Position numbers and translations under genes: made by a program
Shown: piece after piece, positions 15,824 through 24,460 of the stretch
How positions within the stretch are numbered: position 1 is the stretch's first letter
Layout: every line of letters starts with the position of its first letter
The notes under the pieces: generated by a model
Seen by the model: only the letters and a program-made list of their open reading frames with translations
Databases searched by the model: none
Told to the model about the DNA's origin: nothing
Assembly (NCBI RefSeq): GCF_000716715.1
Contig: NZ_JNYJ01000021.1
Coordinates: 62,001-126,000 of the forward strand
DNA from: Dactylosporangium aurantiacum
GTDB taxonomy: Bacteria > Actinomycetota > Actinomycetes > Mycobacteriales > Micromonosporaceae
Direction: 5' to 3'
DNA length: 64,000 nt

Positions 15824-17125
15824 ATGGCACCGCACATCGTGGTGGTCGGCGGCGGGTTCGCGGGGTTTCACGCGGCCAGGCGGCTGGCCCGGATGTCCCG
15901 CGGCCGCGCGCGGATCACGCTGCTCAACCCGACCGACTACTTCCTGTATCTGCCGCTGCTGCCGCAGGTGGCGGCGGGCGTGCTGGAGCCACGGCGGGTG
16001 ACCGTGTCGCTGCCGGCGGCGCTGCCCGGGGTGCGGCTGGTGCTCGGCGAGGCGACGCACGTCGACCCCGAGCGGCACGAGGTGTGCTACCGCGACCCGG
16101 ACGGCGACGAGCGGCGGCTCGGCTACGACCGGGTGGTGCTGGCCGCCGGCAGCGTCAACAAGCTGCTGCCGATCCCCGGCCTGGCCGAGCACGCGCACGG
16201 TTTCCGCGGCGTGCCGGAGGCGCTGTACCTGCGCGACCACCTGATCCGGCAGGTCGAACTGGCGGCCGACACGGGCGACCCGGCCGAGCGCGCGGCCCGG
16301 CTCACGTTCGTGGCGGTCGGCGCCGGCTACACCGGCACCGAGGTCGTCGCGCACTGCCAGCTGGCCGTACGCGACCAGCTGCGCCACTACCCGGAGCTCG
16401 CCCACGAACGGGTCCGCTGGATGCTGCTGGACGTCGCGCCGCGGGTGCTGCCGGAACTGTCGCCGCGGCTGTCGCGCATCGCCGACCGGGTGCTGCGCGA
16501 GCGGGGCGTCGAGGTGCTCACCGGCTGCTCCGTGGCCGAGGCCCTCGCCGACCGGGTCCGGCTCACCGACGGGCGGAGCGTGCCGACCCGCACCCTCATC
16601 TGGTGCGTCGGGGTGCGGCCCGACCCGCTGATCGAGGACCTGGGGCTGCGCACGGAGCAGGGCCGGCTCGTCGTCGACGAGTACCTGACGGTGCCCGGGT
16701 ACCCGGACGTGTTCGCCTGCGGCGACGCCGCCGCCGTGCCCGACCTGACCAGGCCCGGGCGGCTGACCCCGATGACGGCCCAGCACGCGGTGCGGCAGGG
16801 CGCCGTCGTGGCGCACAACGTGGCGGCGTCGTTCGGCATCGGGCGGCGGCGCCGGTACAAGCACCGCGACCTCGGGTTCCTGGTCGACCTCGGCGGCCCC
16901 GACGGCGCCGCGAACCCGCTCGGCCTGACGCTGTCCGGCTGGCCGGCGAAGTTCCTCACCCGGGGTTACCACCTGCGGTCGCTGCCGGGCAACCGGCGTC
17001 GGGTCGTCGCCGACTGGGTCCTGGACGCCGTGGCCGGGCGGCCCGCGGTCGAGCTGGGGCTGGTCCCCGGCGCGCACGTGCCGCTGGACACCGCGGCCCC
17101 GGAGCGGATCTCCGTGCCGACTTAA
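15824..17125 (+). CDS. NAD(P)/FAD-dependent oxidoreductase, type II NADH dehydrogenase-like
   Basis: The 433-residue protein begins HIVVVGGGFAGFHAARRL (FAD-binding GxGxxG). It has a second dinucleotide fold, VGAGYTGTEV, for NAD(P)H and the C-terminal FAD motif VFACGDAAAVPD. Length and order match Ndh-2 enzymes, which pass electrons from NADH to quinone at the inner membrane face. A C-terminal amphipathic segment (LTRGYHLRSLPGNRRRVVADWVLDA) fits membrane association. ATG 15824 is preceded by GGAGGCGAGG. Other members of the family are sulfide:quinone or coenzyme reductases, so the electron acceptor is inferred. Confidence 0.9.
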   Translation: MAPHIVVVGGGFAGFHAARRLARMSRGRARITLLNPTDYFLYLPLLPQVAAGVLEPRRVTVSLPAALPGVRLVLGEATHVDPERHEVCYRDPDGDERRLGYDRVVLAAGSVNKLLPIPGLAEHAHGFRGVPEALYLRDHLIRQVELAADTGDPAERAARLTFVAVGAGYTGTEVVAHCQLAVRDQLRHYPELAHERVRWMLLDVAPRVLPELSPRLSRIADRVLRERGVEVLTGCSVAEALADRVRLTDGRSVPTRTLIWCVGVRPDPLIEDLGLRTEQGRLVVDEYLTVPGYPDVFACGDAAAVPDLTRPGRLTPMTAQHAVRQGAVVAHNVAASFGIGRRRRYKHRDLGFLVDLGGPDGAANPLGLTLSGWPAKFLTRGYHLRSLPGNRRRVVADWVLDAVAGRPAVELGLVPGAHVPLDTAAPERISVPT

Positions 17126-17237
17126 CGCCGCCATAAATACGCGTTAGGCCGGATTTGCAAATCGCAGAAGGGCTCGTTAAGCGCCGCTCCGATACGTTTT
17201 CCGCACCCGCGAACAATGGTGTGGAAGGTGTCTGCGA

Positions 17238-18035
17238 ATGCGTAGGTCCGTGCTCTATCCGCTGGTCGCCCTGGGTGCGGCGGCCGGATCCCTGTGGTTC
17301 GGCTCGCCCGCCTCGGCGCACGGATACGTGTCGTCGCCACCGAGCCGGCAGGCGTTGTGCGCGCAGGGGAAGGTGGCCGACTGCGGTCCCATCCAGTACG
17401 AGCCGCAAAGCGTCGAAGGGCCGAAAGGGCTCAGGTCGTGCAACGCGGACAAGCCGGAGTTCGCGGTGCTGGCCGACAACAGCCGCAACTGGCCCGCCAC
17501 GCAGGTCGGCACGTCGGTGACGTTCAACTGGGTGCTGACCGCCCGGCACGCGACCAGCACCTGGGAGTACTTCATCGGCGACACCCGCATCGCGCAGTTC
17601 AGCGACGGCGGCAGGCAGCCGAACGCGACCGTGTCGCACCAGGTGAGCCTGGCCGGCTACTCGGGGCGGCAGACGGTCCTCGCGGTGTGGAACATCGCCG
17701 ACACGGTGAACGCCTTCTACAACTGCGTCGACCTGCAGATCGGCGGCGGCGGTACGGGCACGCCGACGCCGAAGCCGACCGCCACCGCGCCGAAGCCGAC
17801 GGCCACGGCGACCACCCGGCCGACCCAGACGGCGACCGCCACGGCCACGCCGACGAAGGCACCGACCACCACCGCACCGCCGCCGCCGAGCGGCGCCGCG
17901 TGGGCCGCCGGGGTCACGTACCGCACCGGCGACACCGTCACCTACGACGGCCGGCGGTACCAGTGCCGCCAGTCGCACACGTCGATCTACACGTGGGAGC
18001 CGATCTACACCCTCGCCCTCTGGCTGCCGGTATGA
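17238..18035 (+). CDS. AA10 lytic polysaccharide monooxygenase with C-terminal chitin-binding (CBM5/12) domain
   Basis: The 265-residue protein has a signal peptide ending ASA|H, so mature His28 becomes the N-terminal copper ligand. His104 (in LTARHATSTW) is the second histidine-brace ligand and the Phe in AFYNCVDL the likely axial residue. After the LPMO domain (28-167) comes a Thr/Pro/Lys-rich linker and, at about 221-265, a CBM5/12 module (WAAGVTYRTGDTVTYDGRRYQC). The enzyme would oxidatively cleave crystalline chitin outside the cell. The stop codon overlaps the start of the DUF305 gene by 4 bp. The 112-bp upstream gap is AT-rich for this genome and probably holds the promoter; no DasR-like palindrome was seen. 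Confidence 0.95.
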   Translation: MRRSVLYPLVALGAAAGSLWFGSPASAHGYVSSPPSRQALCAQGKVADCGPIQYEPQSVEGPKGLRSCNADKPEFAVLADNSRNWPATQVGTSVTFNWVLTARHATSTWEYFIGDTRIAQFSDGGRQPNATVSHQVSLAGYSGRQTVLAVWNIADTVNAFYNCVDLQIGGGGTGTPTPKPTATAPKPTATATTRPTQTATATATPTKAPTTTAPPPPSGAAWAAGVTYRTGDTVTYDGRRYQCRQSHTSIYTWEPIYTLALWLPV

Positions 18036-18631
18036 GCGCCATGACCCGGTTCCGCGGCGCCGGCGCGGTGCTGCTCGCCGCGGTCGTGCTGCTCGCCGGC
18101 TGCAAGGACGTCAACCGGCCGGCGGCGGCCCCGGCGCCGCAGGGTGTCGCGGCCGTCGCCGAGGGGCCGCACAACGCCTACGACGTGCTGTTCCTGCAGA
18201 TGATGATCGGCCACCAGCGGCAGGGCCTGGAGATGCTGCGGCTCGGCCGGGCCAAGGGCGTCCGCGAGGACGTGGTCAACCTCGCCGGCGCGATCGACGT
18301 CACCGAGGCCGAGGAGGTCGACCGGATGACCGGCTGGCTCACCGGCTGGAACGAACCCGCCACCGGCACCGACGACCACAGCGGCCACGCCACGCACGGC
18401 GGGCAGCCGGCCACCGGCGAGGAGCAGCTCAAGGCGCTGCGCGACGCGTCGGGCGCCGACTTCGAGACGAAGTTCCTGAACCTGCTCATCGCCCACCAGC
18501 ACAACGCGGTGGAGATGGCGCAGCAGCTCAAGACCAACGGGCAGAACGCGACCGTGAAGCAGTTCGCCGAGCGCATCGAGCTGTCCCGCACCCAGCAGAT
18601 CCGGCAGATGCTGGTGCTGGTCAGCGGCTGA
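18032..18631 (+). CDS. DUF305 domain lipoprotein, translationally coupled to the LPMO
   Basis: The 199-residue protein has a lipoprotein signal with lipobox LAGC (Cys24). Two helical DUF305 halves follow: the first has LFLQMMIGHQRQGLEMLRL, the second LNLLIAHQHNAVEMAQQL, separated by a His-rich loop (DDHSGHATHGG). The repeated H-Q-x..-E-M pattern and histidine loop look like metal ligands. DUF305 proteins include the copper-binding CopM of Synechocystis. It starts inside the LPMO stop codon (ATGA at 18032) and is followed by an intrinsic terminator, so the two genes form a unit. Because LPMOs need copper, a copper-delivery or copper-buffering role is a reasonable inference; general metal tolerance is the alternative. 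Confidence 0.9.
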   Translation: MSAMTRFRGAGAVLLAAVVLLAGCKDVNRPAAAPAPQGVAAVAEGPHNAYDVLFLQMMIGHQRQGLEMLRLGRAKGVREDVVNLAGAIDVTEAEEVDRMTGWLTGWNEPATGTDDHSGHATHGGQPATGEEQLKALRDASGADFETKFLNLLIAHQHNAVEMAQQLKTNGQNATVKQFAERIELSRTQQIRQMLVLVSG

Positions 18632-18658
18632 CGATCGGCGCCGGCATGTTCGAACGGG

Positions 18659-18697
18659 CCGGACGAGGGGAAACAGATCCTCGTCCGGTCTTTTCGT
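18659..18697 (+). terminator. Intrinsic terminator after the LPMO-DUF305 operon
   Basis: CCGGACGAGG at 18659-18668 pairs perfectly with CCTCGTCCGG at 18679-18688 around a 10-nt loop, followed by TCTTTTCGTCT. It lies 27 bp after the DUF305 stop and ends the two-gene unit. It is one of few hairpins in this window with a T-rich tail. Confidence 0.85.
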
Positions 18698-18716
18698 CTG
18701 TTGTGAGGTGAACGAG

Positions 18717-18863
18717 ATGGCATCGTCGGAGGCCATGAGCCGCTGCCCGGTGTGTGGTGCGCGGGTCCACGTCAACGCCGGCACCCCGACGCCGGCGCAC
18801 CAGCCCGACGGCGTCACGGGCGCCGCGACCCAGTGCGACGGCACCGGCCAGCCCTCGCGCTGA
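18717..18863 (+). CDS. Small Cys-containing protein (48 residues)
   Basis: The ATG at 18717 is preceded by GAGGTG at good spacing, directly after the terminator. The peptide contains RCPVCGARVHVNAG and a later Cys (TQCDG), so it may bind zinc through a half zinc ribbon. It ends with Ser-Arg at 18863. No family is recognised. Coding is supported by the Shine-Dalgarno sequence and G/C-biased third positions, but the length makes this uncertain. Confidence 0.5.
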   Translation: MASSEAMSRCPVCGARVHVNAGTPTPAHQPDGVTGAATQCDGTGQPSR

Positions 18864-18983
18864 CCTGGGCGCCGTCCCCTGTGCCGACCCGGATGCCGGG
18901 TTCGCCGGGTGATCCGCCGCACGCAGGCATTTCACCCGTTTTGTGCAGCGGCCGGCGGCGGTACCGGCGGCACGATCGTCGGC

Positions 18984-19229
18984 ATGTTGCGCCTCGACCC
19001 TGACAGCGTCCTCGTCAAGACCGCCGCCGAACTGCAGACCCGCCACCTGGAGCGGGACCCCGACGACCCGGCCCGCTGCGGCGCGTGCGGCGCCCTGCTG
19101 CCCTGCCCCGTGGAGGCGGCCGCCGCGCTCGTCTGCCGCGCCGGTGGGCTGTGGCTCGAGGGCGACACCATCGTCGACGCCCTCGAGCCGCCGACCCAGC
19201 TGCTGGCGATCCTGCCCGCGCCGGTGTAA
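18984..19229 (+). CDS. Small protein with CGACG...PCP motif (81 residues)
   Basis: From ATG 18984 the peptide reads as a short helix-rich protein with RCGACGALLPCPVEAA in the middle, a C-x2-C-x4-PC arrangement. The small proteins at 47596 and 47796 have the similar motif C-x2-C-x2-PWPC. An in-frame ATG at 18909 is an alternative start. Function is unknown, and zinc binding through the cysteines is a guess. It lies between the DUF305 gene and the GH18 gene. Confidence 0.55.
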   Translation: MLRLDPDSVLVKTAAELQTRHLERDPDDPARCGACGALLPCPVEAAAALVCRAGGLWLEGDTIVDALEPPTQLLAILPAPV

Positions 19230-19265
19230 CGGAATCGGGCCCCAGATCGCTCCGCGCCGCGGCGA

Positions 19266-19295
19266 TGTACAGCCGTCCGACGTTACGGTTAGGCT
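19266..19295 (+). promoter_or_regulatory. Candidate promoter of the GH18 gene
   Basis: TGTACA (19266-19271) and TAGGCT (19290-19295) are separated by 18 bp and match -35/-10 elements of the housekeeping sigma type (4 of 6 for the -35, TANNNT for the -10). They lie 41 bp before the start codon of the GH18 gene. Confidence 0.35.
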
Positions 19296-19335
19296 TCTTT
19301 CCAGATCGATGCCCATGCGGTCGAGGGAGCCCTCC

Positions 19336-20412
19336 ATGCGCCGGATCCTGACAGCGTTCGCCCTGCTCGCCGCCCTCCTCGTCGCCCCCGCCGCGCCGGC
19401 CGCGGCAGCGGTCACCCCGGTGCAGGTGTACGGCGCCTGGCACTGCGGCAACGACTTCTGCACCTGGGGCACGACCCGGACGGTCGCCGAGTTCGACACG
19501 CAGAACCACTGGCTCATCGACCGCGGCGACGGCCGCCCGTCGGTCAACGTCGTCGTGCTCAGCTTCGTCGACCCGGCGAAGCTGCTGCACCTCACCGACG
19601 ACGCCACCACCGTCGACGGGATCCCGCGCGGCATCACCCCGGAGATCGTCGGCTACTTCACCAGCCGCGGCATCCGCGTGATGCTGTCGATCGGCGGCAT
19701 CACGTACACCGACGCCTGGAACGCGGCCCTCGCCGAGAACGCCGCCCAGTTCGGCCGCAACGCCGCCGACGCCGCCCGCCGGCTCGGCGTGGGCATCGAG
19801 ATCGACTACGAGGAGAACACCTCGCCCAACCTGACCGGGCTGCAGGCGTTCATCGACGCGTACCGGGCGGTCCTGCCGTACGACGCGACCGGGGCGAACC
19901 CGGCGGCCCGGCTCACCATCGACGTGGCCGCCGGCGACCGCTGGCTCATCGCGCTGAACCGCAAGGCGACCGCCGACTGGCTGCGCACCGACCGCCCGGT
20001 CCTCGACTACGCCAACGCGATGGTGCCGGCCCGGCCGGCGTCCGCGAGCTCGGCCGTGGCCGACTGGCAGGAGCACATCGACGGCAAGTCGAACTACTCA
20101 CCGCCCGTGCCGCCGCTCGCACCGGCGAAGTTCACCGCCGGGCTGTACGTCGCCTACGGCAACCGCCCACTGCCCGAGTGCACCGACTACGCCACCTCGC
20201 TGCAGCGCGCCACCGGCACGTTCGTGCAGTCCGCGGCGCCCAACGGCGCGGGCACCACGGCCGGCCTGCTCGGGTACATGTTCTGGGCGGCCGAGCGGCC
20301 CTCCACCCGCGGCATCGGCACCGTCCCGCCGAACACCTGCCAGGGCGGCACGGGCGCCGGCGCCACCGCGTACCAGATCCAGATCCCGATGCCGGCGCTG
20401 CGGCAGAGCTGA
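19336..20412 (+). CDS. Secreted GH18 family protein (chitinase / endo-N-acetylglucosaminidase-like)
   Basis: The 358-residue protein has an Ala-rich signal peptide (1-24) and a TIM-barrel with strand motifs RVMLSIGG (115-121) and VGIEIDYEE (152-160). The latter corresponds to DxxDxDxE, with Asp157 and catalytic Glu159 kept and Glu155 in place of an Asp. GH18 enzymes hydrolyse beta-1,4 GlcNAc linkages. ATG 19336 has GAGGGAG upstream. It lacks a carbohydrate-binding module. Two genes downstream of the chitin-type LPMO, it suggests a small chitin-utilisation block. Confidence 0.88.
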   Translation: MRRILTAFALLAALLVAPAAPAAAAVTPVQVYGAWHCGNDFCTWGTTRTVAEFDTQNHWLIDRGDGRPSVNVVVLSFVDPAKLLHLTDDATTVDGIPRGITPEIVGYFTSRGIRVMLSIGGITYTDAWNAALAENAAQFGRNAADAARRLGVGIEIDYEENTSPNLTGLQAFIDAYRAVLPYDATGANPAARLTIDVAAGDRWLIALNRKATADWLRTDRPVLDYANAMVPARPASASSAVADWQEHIDGKSNYSPPVPPLAPAKFTAGLYVAYGNRPLPECTDYATSLQRATGTFVQSAAPNGAGTTAGLLGYMFWAAERPSTRGIGTVPPNTCQGGTGAGATAYQIQIPMPALRQS

Positions 20413-20450
20413 CCGTCGCGGCGCGACCGGCGCCGTGTAGAACAGACGCC

Positions 20451-21713
20451 ATGGACGCGAAACGGGTGCAGGGCATCGGATTCGCCGCGGCGATGGGGGC
20501 GGCCGCCGGCGCGGCCCTCACCGCACACCGCGGCCCGCGCGGCGCGGTGCGGGGCGCCCTGCTCGGCGCCGCCGCCCTCGCGGCGGTCGACACGGTGGCC
20601 CGGGCCAGGCAGCGGCCGGACGAGATCCCCGCCGTCTGGTCCAGGATCGCGGCCAGCGGGGCGATCGCCGCCCCGGCGGGCTGGGTCGCCGGCAAGGCGG
20701 GCGCGAGCCCCCTCGCCGTCGGCGTGGCCGGCGGCGCGATCGCCGGGGCGATGGGGATCCGCCCGGAGAAGGTCGCGCTCGGCCCCGTCGTCGGGCTCGC
20801 CGTCGGTGCCGCCCTGCGCGGCCGGCCGCCGGCGCAGGTCGCCGCGGCGAGCGTGGTCGCGTTCCGCACGCTGTCCCAGCTGCTGTTCCGCGAGCCGCAG
20901 GTGACGCTCGTGGCGGGCAAGGCGCCGGCCGGGCGGCTGCCGTTCGTGGTGCCGCTGGAGGCGCGGACCCGCTACGTCGGCACCGGCTACGTGCGGGCCC
21001 TCGCCGAGGCGACCGGCGGCGTCTACCGGGAGGCCGCCCCGGACGTCGGCATCGTCGCGTCCCTGGACGCGCTGCACGGCCCCGACTTCGACCCGGCCGC
21101 CGTCGACCCCCTCGTGCGCGAGTTCTACGAGCACACCACCCGCTTCACGCTCGACATCGTGCCCCGCTGGCGCCCCTGGGTCCGGCCCGGATATCTGCTG
21201 TACCGCACCCTCGTCGCCCGCCCGCTCGGCCAGGCGAACGTGCCGATGAACCTGCGCGAGGCGCAGCAGGGCGTGCACAGCCGCATCGACACGATCAGCG
21301 ACCCCGACACCGCCGTCGTGTCGACCCGCGGCTGGATCCGCAGCTACGCCACCACCGGCGAGCCCATCTACGTCGGCGTCTACACCACGTACCGCCACGA
21401 CGACCGCGGCTACGTCAGCGTCGGCTTCCCGTTGCCGCAGGCCAACTTCACCGCCACCCTCGCACCCCGCCAGCGCCCCGACGGCGGCCTGCGCCTCACC
21501 AGCCGCGGCGACGGACAGACCGGCCACTACCTCAGCTACATCGACCCCACCAGCCGCGACCTGTCCACGCTCGCCGTGCACGGCTTCACCGAATCCCTCG
21601 ACGTGTACGTCACCGCCGGCGAGCTGCGCGCCGACCACGCGTTCACCCTGTTCGGCCTGCCGTTCCTCACGCTCGAGTACCGCATCACCCGCAAACCCGC
21701 GGCGGACCGCTGA
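20451..21713 (+). CDS. Conserved hypothetical protein with Ala/Gly-rich hydrophobic N-terminus
   Basis: I do not recognise the family of this 420-residue protein. Residues 1-130 are Ala/Gly-rich and hydrophobic, with several possible short membrane segments ([29 protein letters not shown]). Residues 150-420 look like a soluble mixed alpha/beta domain with well-conserved-looking motifs ([50 protein letters not shown]). It starts at ATG 20451, 38 bp after the GH18 gene in the same direction, so co-transcription is possible. Codon use is typical of the window. Confidence 0.75.
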   Translation: MDAKRVQGIGFAAAMGAAAGAALTAHRGPRGAVRGALLGAAALAAVDTVARARQRPDEIPAVWSRIAASGAIAAPAGWVAGKAGASPLAVGVAGGAIAGAMGIRPEKVALGPVVGLAVGAALRGRPPAQVAAASVVAFRTLSQLLFREPQVTLVAGKAPAGRLPFVVPLEARTRYVGTGYVRALAEATGGVYREAAPDVGIVASLDALHGPDFDPAAVDPLVREFYEHTTRFTLDIVPRWRPWVRPGYLLYRTLVARPLGQANVPMNLREAQQGVHSRIDTISDPDTAVVSTRGWIRSYATTGEPIYVGVYTTYRHDDRGYVSVGFPLPQANFTATLAPRQRPDGGLRLTSRGDGQTGHYLSYIDPTSRDLSTLAVHGFTESLDVYVTAGELRADHAFTLFGLPFLTLEYRITRKPAADR

Positions 21714-21905
21714 CATCCCTCGGACCCGCCGTGCGCTGCGGCGCCGCACCACGACCAGCCTGCTGCGGTGGGACCACGGGGCACCTCCGGCGTGCCGGCA
21801 TCGCTGTCTCGCCGGCACGTGGCAACCCGACCGGCGCATCGCACCGACCGCCGACCGGCGTCACCGTGCCTGACTGCGGTGCCGGGCCCGGCGGTCGGGA
21901 GCCGG

Positions 21906-22898
21906 TCAGTCGCCGAGGACGGACGGGCGGGCCTCGATCCAGCGCAGGGCGTCGCGGATGCCGTCCTGCAGGGTCAGTGTCGGGCGCCAGCCGAACAGGG
22001 CGTGGGCGCGATCCCAGCGGGCGTAGCCGCCCGGGACGTCGCCCTTGCGGCGGGCGGCGGGTTCGACCGGTACACGCACACCGCTGACCTCGGCGAACGC
22101 CTCGACCATCTCCAGGACGGTGCAGCCGGCACCGGAGCCGAGGTTCGCGGCGACGAAGCTGCCCGGCGGGCACACGGCGTCGAAGCCGCGGACCGCGGCG
22201 ACGTGGGCGCGGGCCAGGTCCCACACGTGGACGTAGTCGCGGATGCCGGTGCCGTCGCGGGTCGGCCAGTCCACGCCGGTGACGGTGAGGGGCGTGCCGG
22301 TCTCGGCGGCCTCGATGAGCCGGCCGAGCAGGTGCGTCGGGCGCCTGGTCTGCAGGCCGGTGCGCAGCCGCGGGTCGGCGCCGATCGGGTTGAAGTAGCG
22401 CAGCGCCAGCGCGCCCAGGCCGAACGCCTCGGCGCTGTCGCGCAGGATGTCCTCCAGCATCGCCTTGGTGCGCCCGTACGGGCTGCTCGGCGCGGCGGGC
22501 AGCGACTCGTCGACGACGAGGGAGTCGGTCTGGCCGTACACGGCGGCGGTGGAGCTGAAGATGATGCGGCGGCAGCCGTTGCGGACCAGCCCGTCGACGA
22601 GCTCGACCGACTTGGCGACGTTCTCCCGGTAGTACCGCAGCGGCTCGCGGACCGAGTCGGGCACGACGATGAGCGCCCCGCAGTGGATCGTGACGGCGAT
22701 GTCCGGATGGTCGTGGAACACCTTGTCCAGCAGGACCTGGTCGGCCATGTCCCCGATGTACGCCTCCCGGCCCGTCAGGAACGCCTCGACCCCGGTGCTC
22801 AGGTTGTCCAGGACGATCGGGGTGATCCCGTCGTCCAGGCAGGCCGAGGCGATGCTGCTGCCGATGTACCCGGCGCCGCCGACGATGAGCACCTTCAC
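21906..22898 (-). CDS. galE: UDP-glucose 4-epimerase
   Basis: The 330-residue protein begins VKVLIVGGAGYIGSSIA, the NAD-binding motif of GalE. The catalytic Ser/Tyr/Lys set is visible in FSSTAAVYG and SSPYGRTKAM, and ALRYFNPIGA is diagnostic for GalE. It interconverts UDP-glucose and UDP-galactose, supplying galactose for surface glycans. Translation starts at GTG 22898, which overlaps the stop of the LCP gene by 4 bp (GTGA), so the two are coupled. Adjacency to an LCP ligase supports a cell-wall glycopolymer role more than galactose catabolism. Confidence 0.94.
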   Translation of the reverse strand: MKVLIVGGAGYIGSSIASACLDDGITPIVLDNLSTGVEAFLTGREAYIGDMADQVLLDKVFHDHPDIAVTIHCGALIVVPDSVREPLRYYRENVAKSVELVDGLVRNGCRRIIFSSTAAVYGQTDSLVVDESLPAAPSSPYGRTKAMLEDILRDSAEAFGLGALALRYFNPIGADPRLRTGLQTRRPTHLLGRLIEAAETGTPLTVTGVDWPTRDGTGIRDYVHVWDLARAHVAAVRGFDAVCPPGSFVAANLGSGAGCTVLEMVEAFAEVSGVRVPVEPAARRKGDVPGGYARWDRAHALFGWRPTLTLQDGIRDALRWIEARPSVLGD

Positions 22899-24412
22899 GT
22901 GCTGACCCAGTCCGGGTGGGCGGCGACGAACGCGTCCAGGGTGTCGTTCTTCGCCGCGGCGTACATCTCCAGGCTCGTCGCGGACGTCGCCTCGTACGAC
23001 CGGCCACCGATGACCTCGGTGGTGAACTTGCCGCCGTTGGTCTTGAGCATCGTCAGGTTCGCCGGGCGCAGGCCCTTCAGCGTGAAGATCCAGTCGAGCA
23101 GCGAGACATTGTTGCCGTCGAACGTCACCGAGTTGCCCAGTGCCCGCAGCGCCCGGTCGGTGCCCAGCGGGTCGCTGAGCATGCCCGACGCGGTGAGCTT
23201 GCCGGCCAGGGCGGACAGCAGCTGCTGCTGGTGGCGCTGGCGGCCGTAGTCGCCGTCCGGGATCAGCTCGCGCTGCCGCACGTAGTCCAGGGCCTGCCAG
23301 CCGTTGAAGTGCTGACACCCGACGTGGTACACCTGCGCCCGCACCCCGGGCTGCTTCTCCGCGTGGGCGAAGTCGGGCGCCATCAGGATGTACGGCACCT
23401 TCCGGTTGCCCTGCGCGTCCCAGCCGACGTGGATGGACGTCACTTCCTCGTCGACGCACATGTCGACCCCGCCGAGCGCGTCGACCACGGCGGTGAGCCC
23501 CTGGAAGTTCACGATGCCGCCGGCGTTGAAGCTCAGCCCGGTCAGCTTCTGCACGGCGAGGCTGAGCAGCTCGAACCCGCCGCCGCGCCCGCCCCCGTTG
23601 CGCCACCCGACCGAGAACGCCGCGTTGATCTTGTCCATCCCGCCGGAGTAGCGGCTCTTCGGGTACGCCGGCAGCTGCACCCTGGTGTCGCGCGGGATCG
23701 ACAGCAGGTACGCCTTCGAGTGGTCGGCGTTGACGTGCAGGATGATGATCGAGTCGGAGCGGGCACCGGCGCCCGGGTCGTCGTCCTGCTCGTCGATGCC
23801 GACCAGCAGGATGTTGAGGGGCCCTTCGATGAGGGCGCGGCCGTCCTCCTGCTTGGTGGTCGGCGCGGGCACGGCGGCCGCGCCGAGCAGGGGCTCCTGG
23901 TGGACGCTGTGGTCGTAGCGGCGCACGAGGAGCGCGGCGGCACCGACCGCGGCGCCGGCGAGCACGACGAGGACGACGGCGGTGACGGTGAGGACGCGCA
24001 GCCACCGCCGCCGGCGCCGCGGCGGGACGGCGTCTTCGGCGGTGTCGGTCGCGGCTTCGGCGTCGGCGGCGCCCATGGTCGCCACGGCGGGCTGATCGGC
24101 GTCTTCGGGCTGATCGGCGTCTTCGGGCTGATCGGCGTCGACGGTGGCGTCCGTGGTCGAGGCTGCGGGCTGATCGGTGTCTTCGCCAGCGGTGGTGTCC
24201 GTGCCGTCGGCGGCCGTCACGCCGTCCGGGTGATCCGTGTGATCCGGCTCGTCGGTCGCCGGTGCCGTGTCGACGTCGTCCGCGGCTGCCGCGGCCTTGG
24301 CCTTGTCCGCGGCCGGCGCCGGATCGGCATCGGCCGCACCGGTCGTGGCCGGCGTCGACCCGGTGTCGTCGGGGTCGGCGCCGGCCGGTGCCGCGTCGTT
24401 GGCCGTCGTCAT
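22895..24412 (-). CDS. LytR-CpsA-Psr (LCP) family glycopolymer transferase
   Basis: The protein has 505 residues. Residues 1-135 are an acidic, Ala/Asp/Thr-rich cytoplasmic tail that includes tandem DQPEDA units. Then come five arginines and one membrane helix (about 138-162), followed by an extracellular LCP domain. Family motifs are NILLVGIDEQ, RSDSIIILHVN, LLSIPRDTRVQLP, MDKINAAFSVGW and the Arg-rich LDYVRQRELIPDGDYGRQRHQQQLL. LCP enzymes attach teichoic-type or other glycopolymers to peptidoglycan. The long disordered tail could be a phosphorylation platform. It is coupled to galE downstream by a GTGA overlap. Confidence 0.95.
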   Translation of the reverse strand: MTTANDAAPAGADPDDTGSTPATTGAADADPAPAADKAKAAAAADDVDTAPATDEPDHTDHPDGVTAADGTDTTAGEDTDQPAASTTDATVDADQPEDADQPEDADQPAVATMGAADAEAATDTAEDAVPPRRRRRWLRVLTVTAVVLVVLAGAAVGAAALLVRRYDHSVHQEPLLGAAAVPAPTTKQEDGRALIEGPLNILLVGIDEQDDDPGAGARSDSIIILHVNADHSKAYLLSIPRDTRVQLPAYPKSRYSGGMDKINAAFSVGWRNGGGRGGGFELLSLAVQKLTGLSFNAGGIVNFQGLTAVVDALGGVDMCVDEEVTSIHVGWDAQGNRKVPYILMAPDFAHAEKQPGVRAQVYHVGCQHFNGWQALDYVRQRELIPDGDYGRQRHQQQLLSALAGKLTASGMLSDPLGTDRALRALGNSVTFDGNNVSLLDWIFTLKGLRPANLTMLKTNGGKFTTEVIGGRSYEATSATSLEMYAAAKNDTLDAFVAAHPDWVST

Positions 24413-24460
24413 GCGGCGGAGTCTATAGCGGGCGCCGCGGGCGCATGGTCCGCCTGAAAA

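Noticed and set aside
17126..17237. DasR-type operator upstream of the LPMO gene
   Set aside because: No ACTGGTCTAGACCAGT-like palindrome is visible in the gap.
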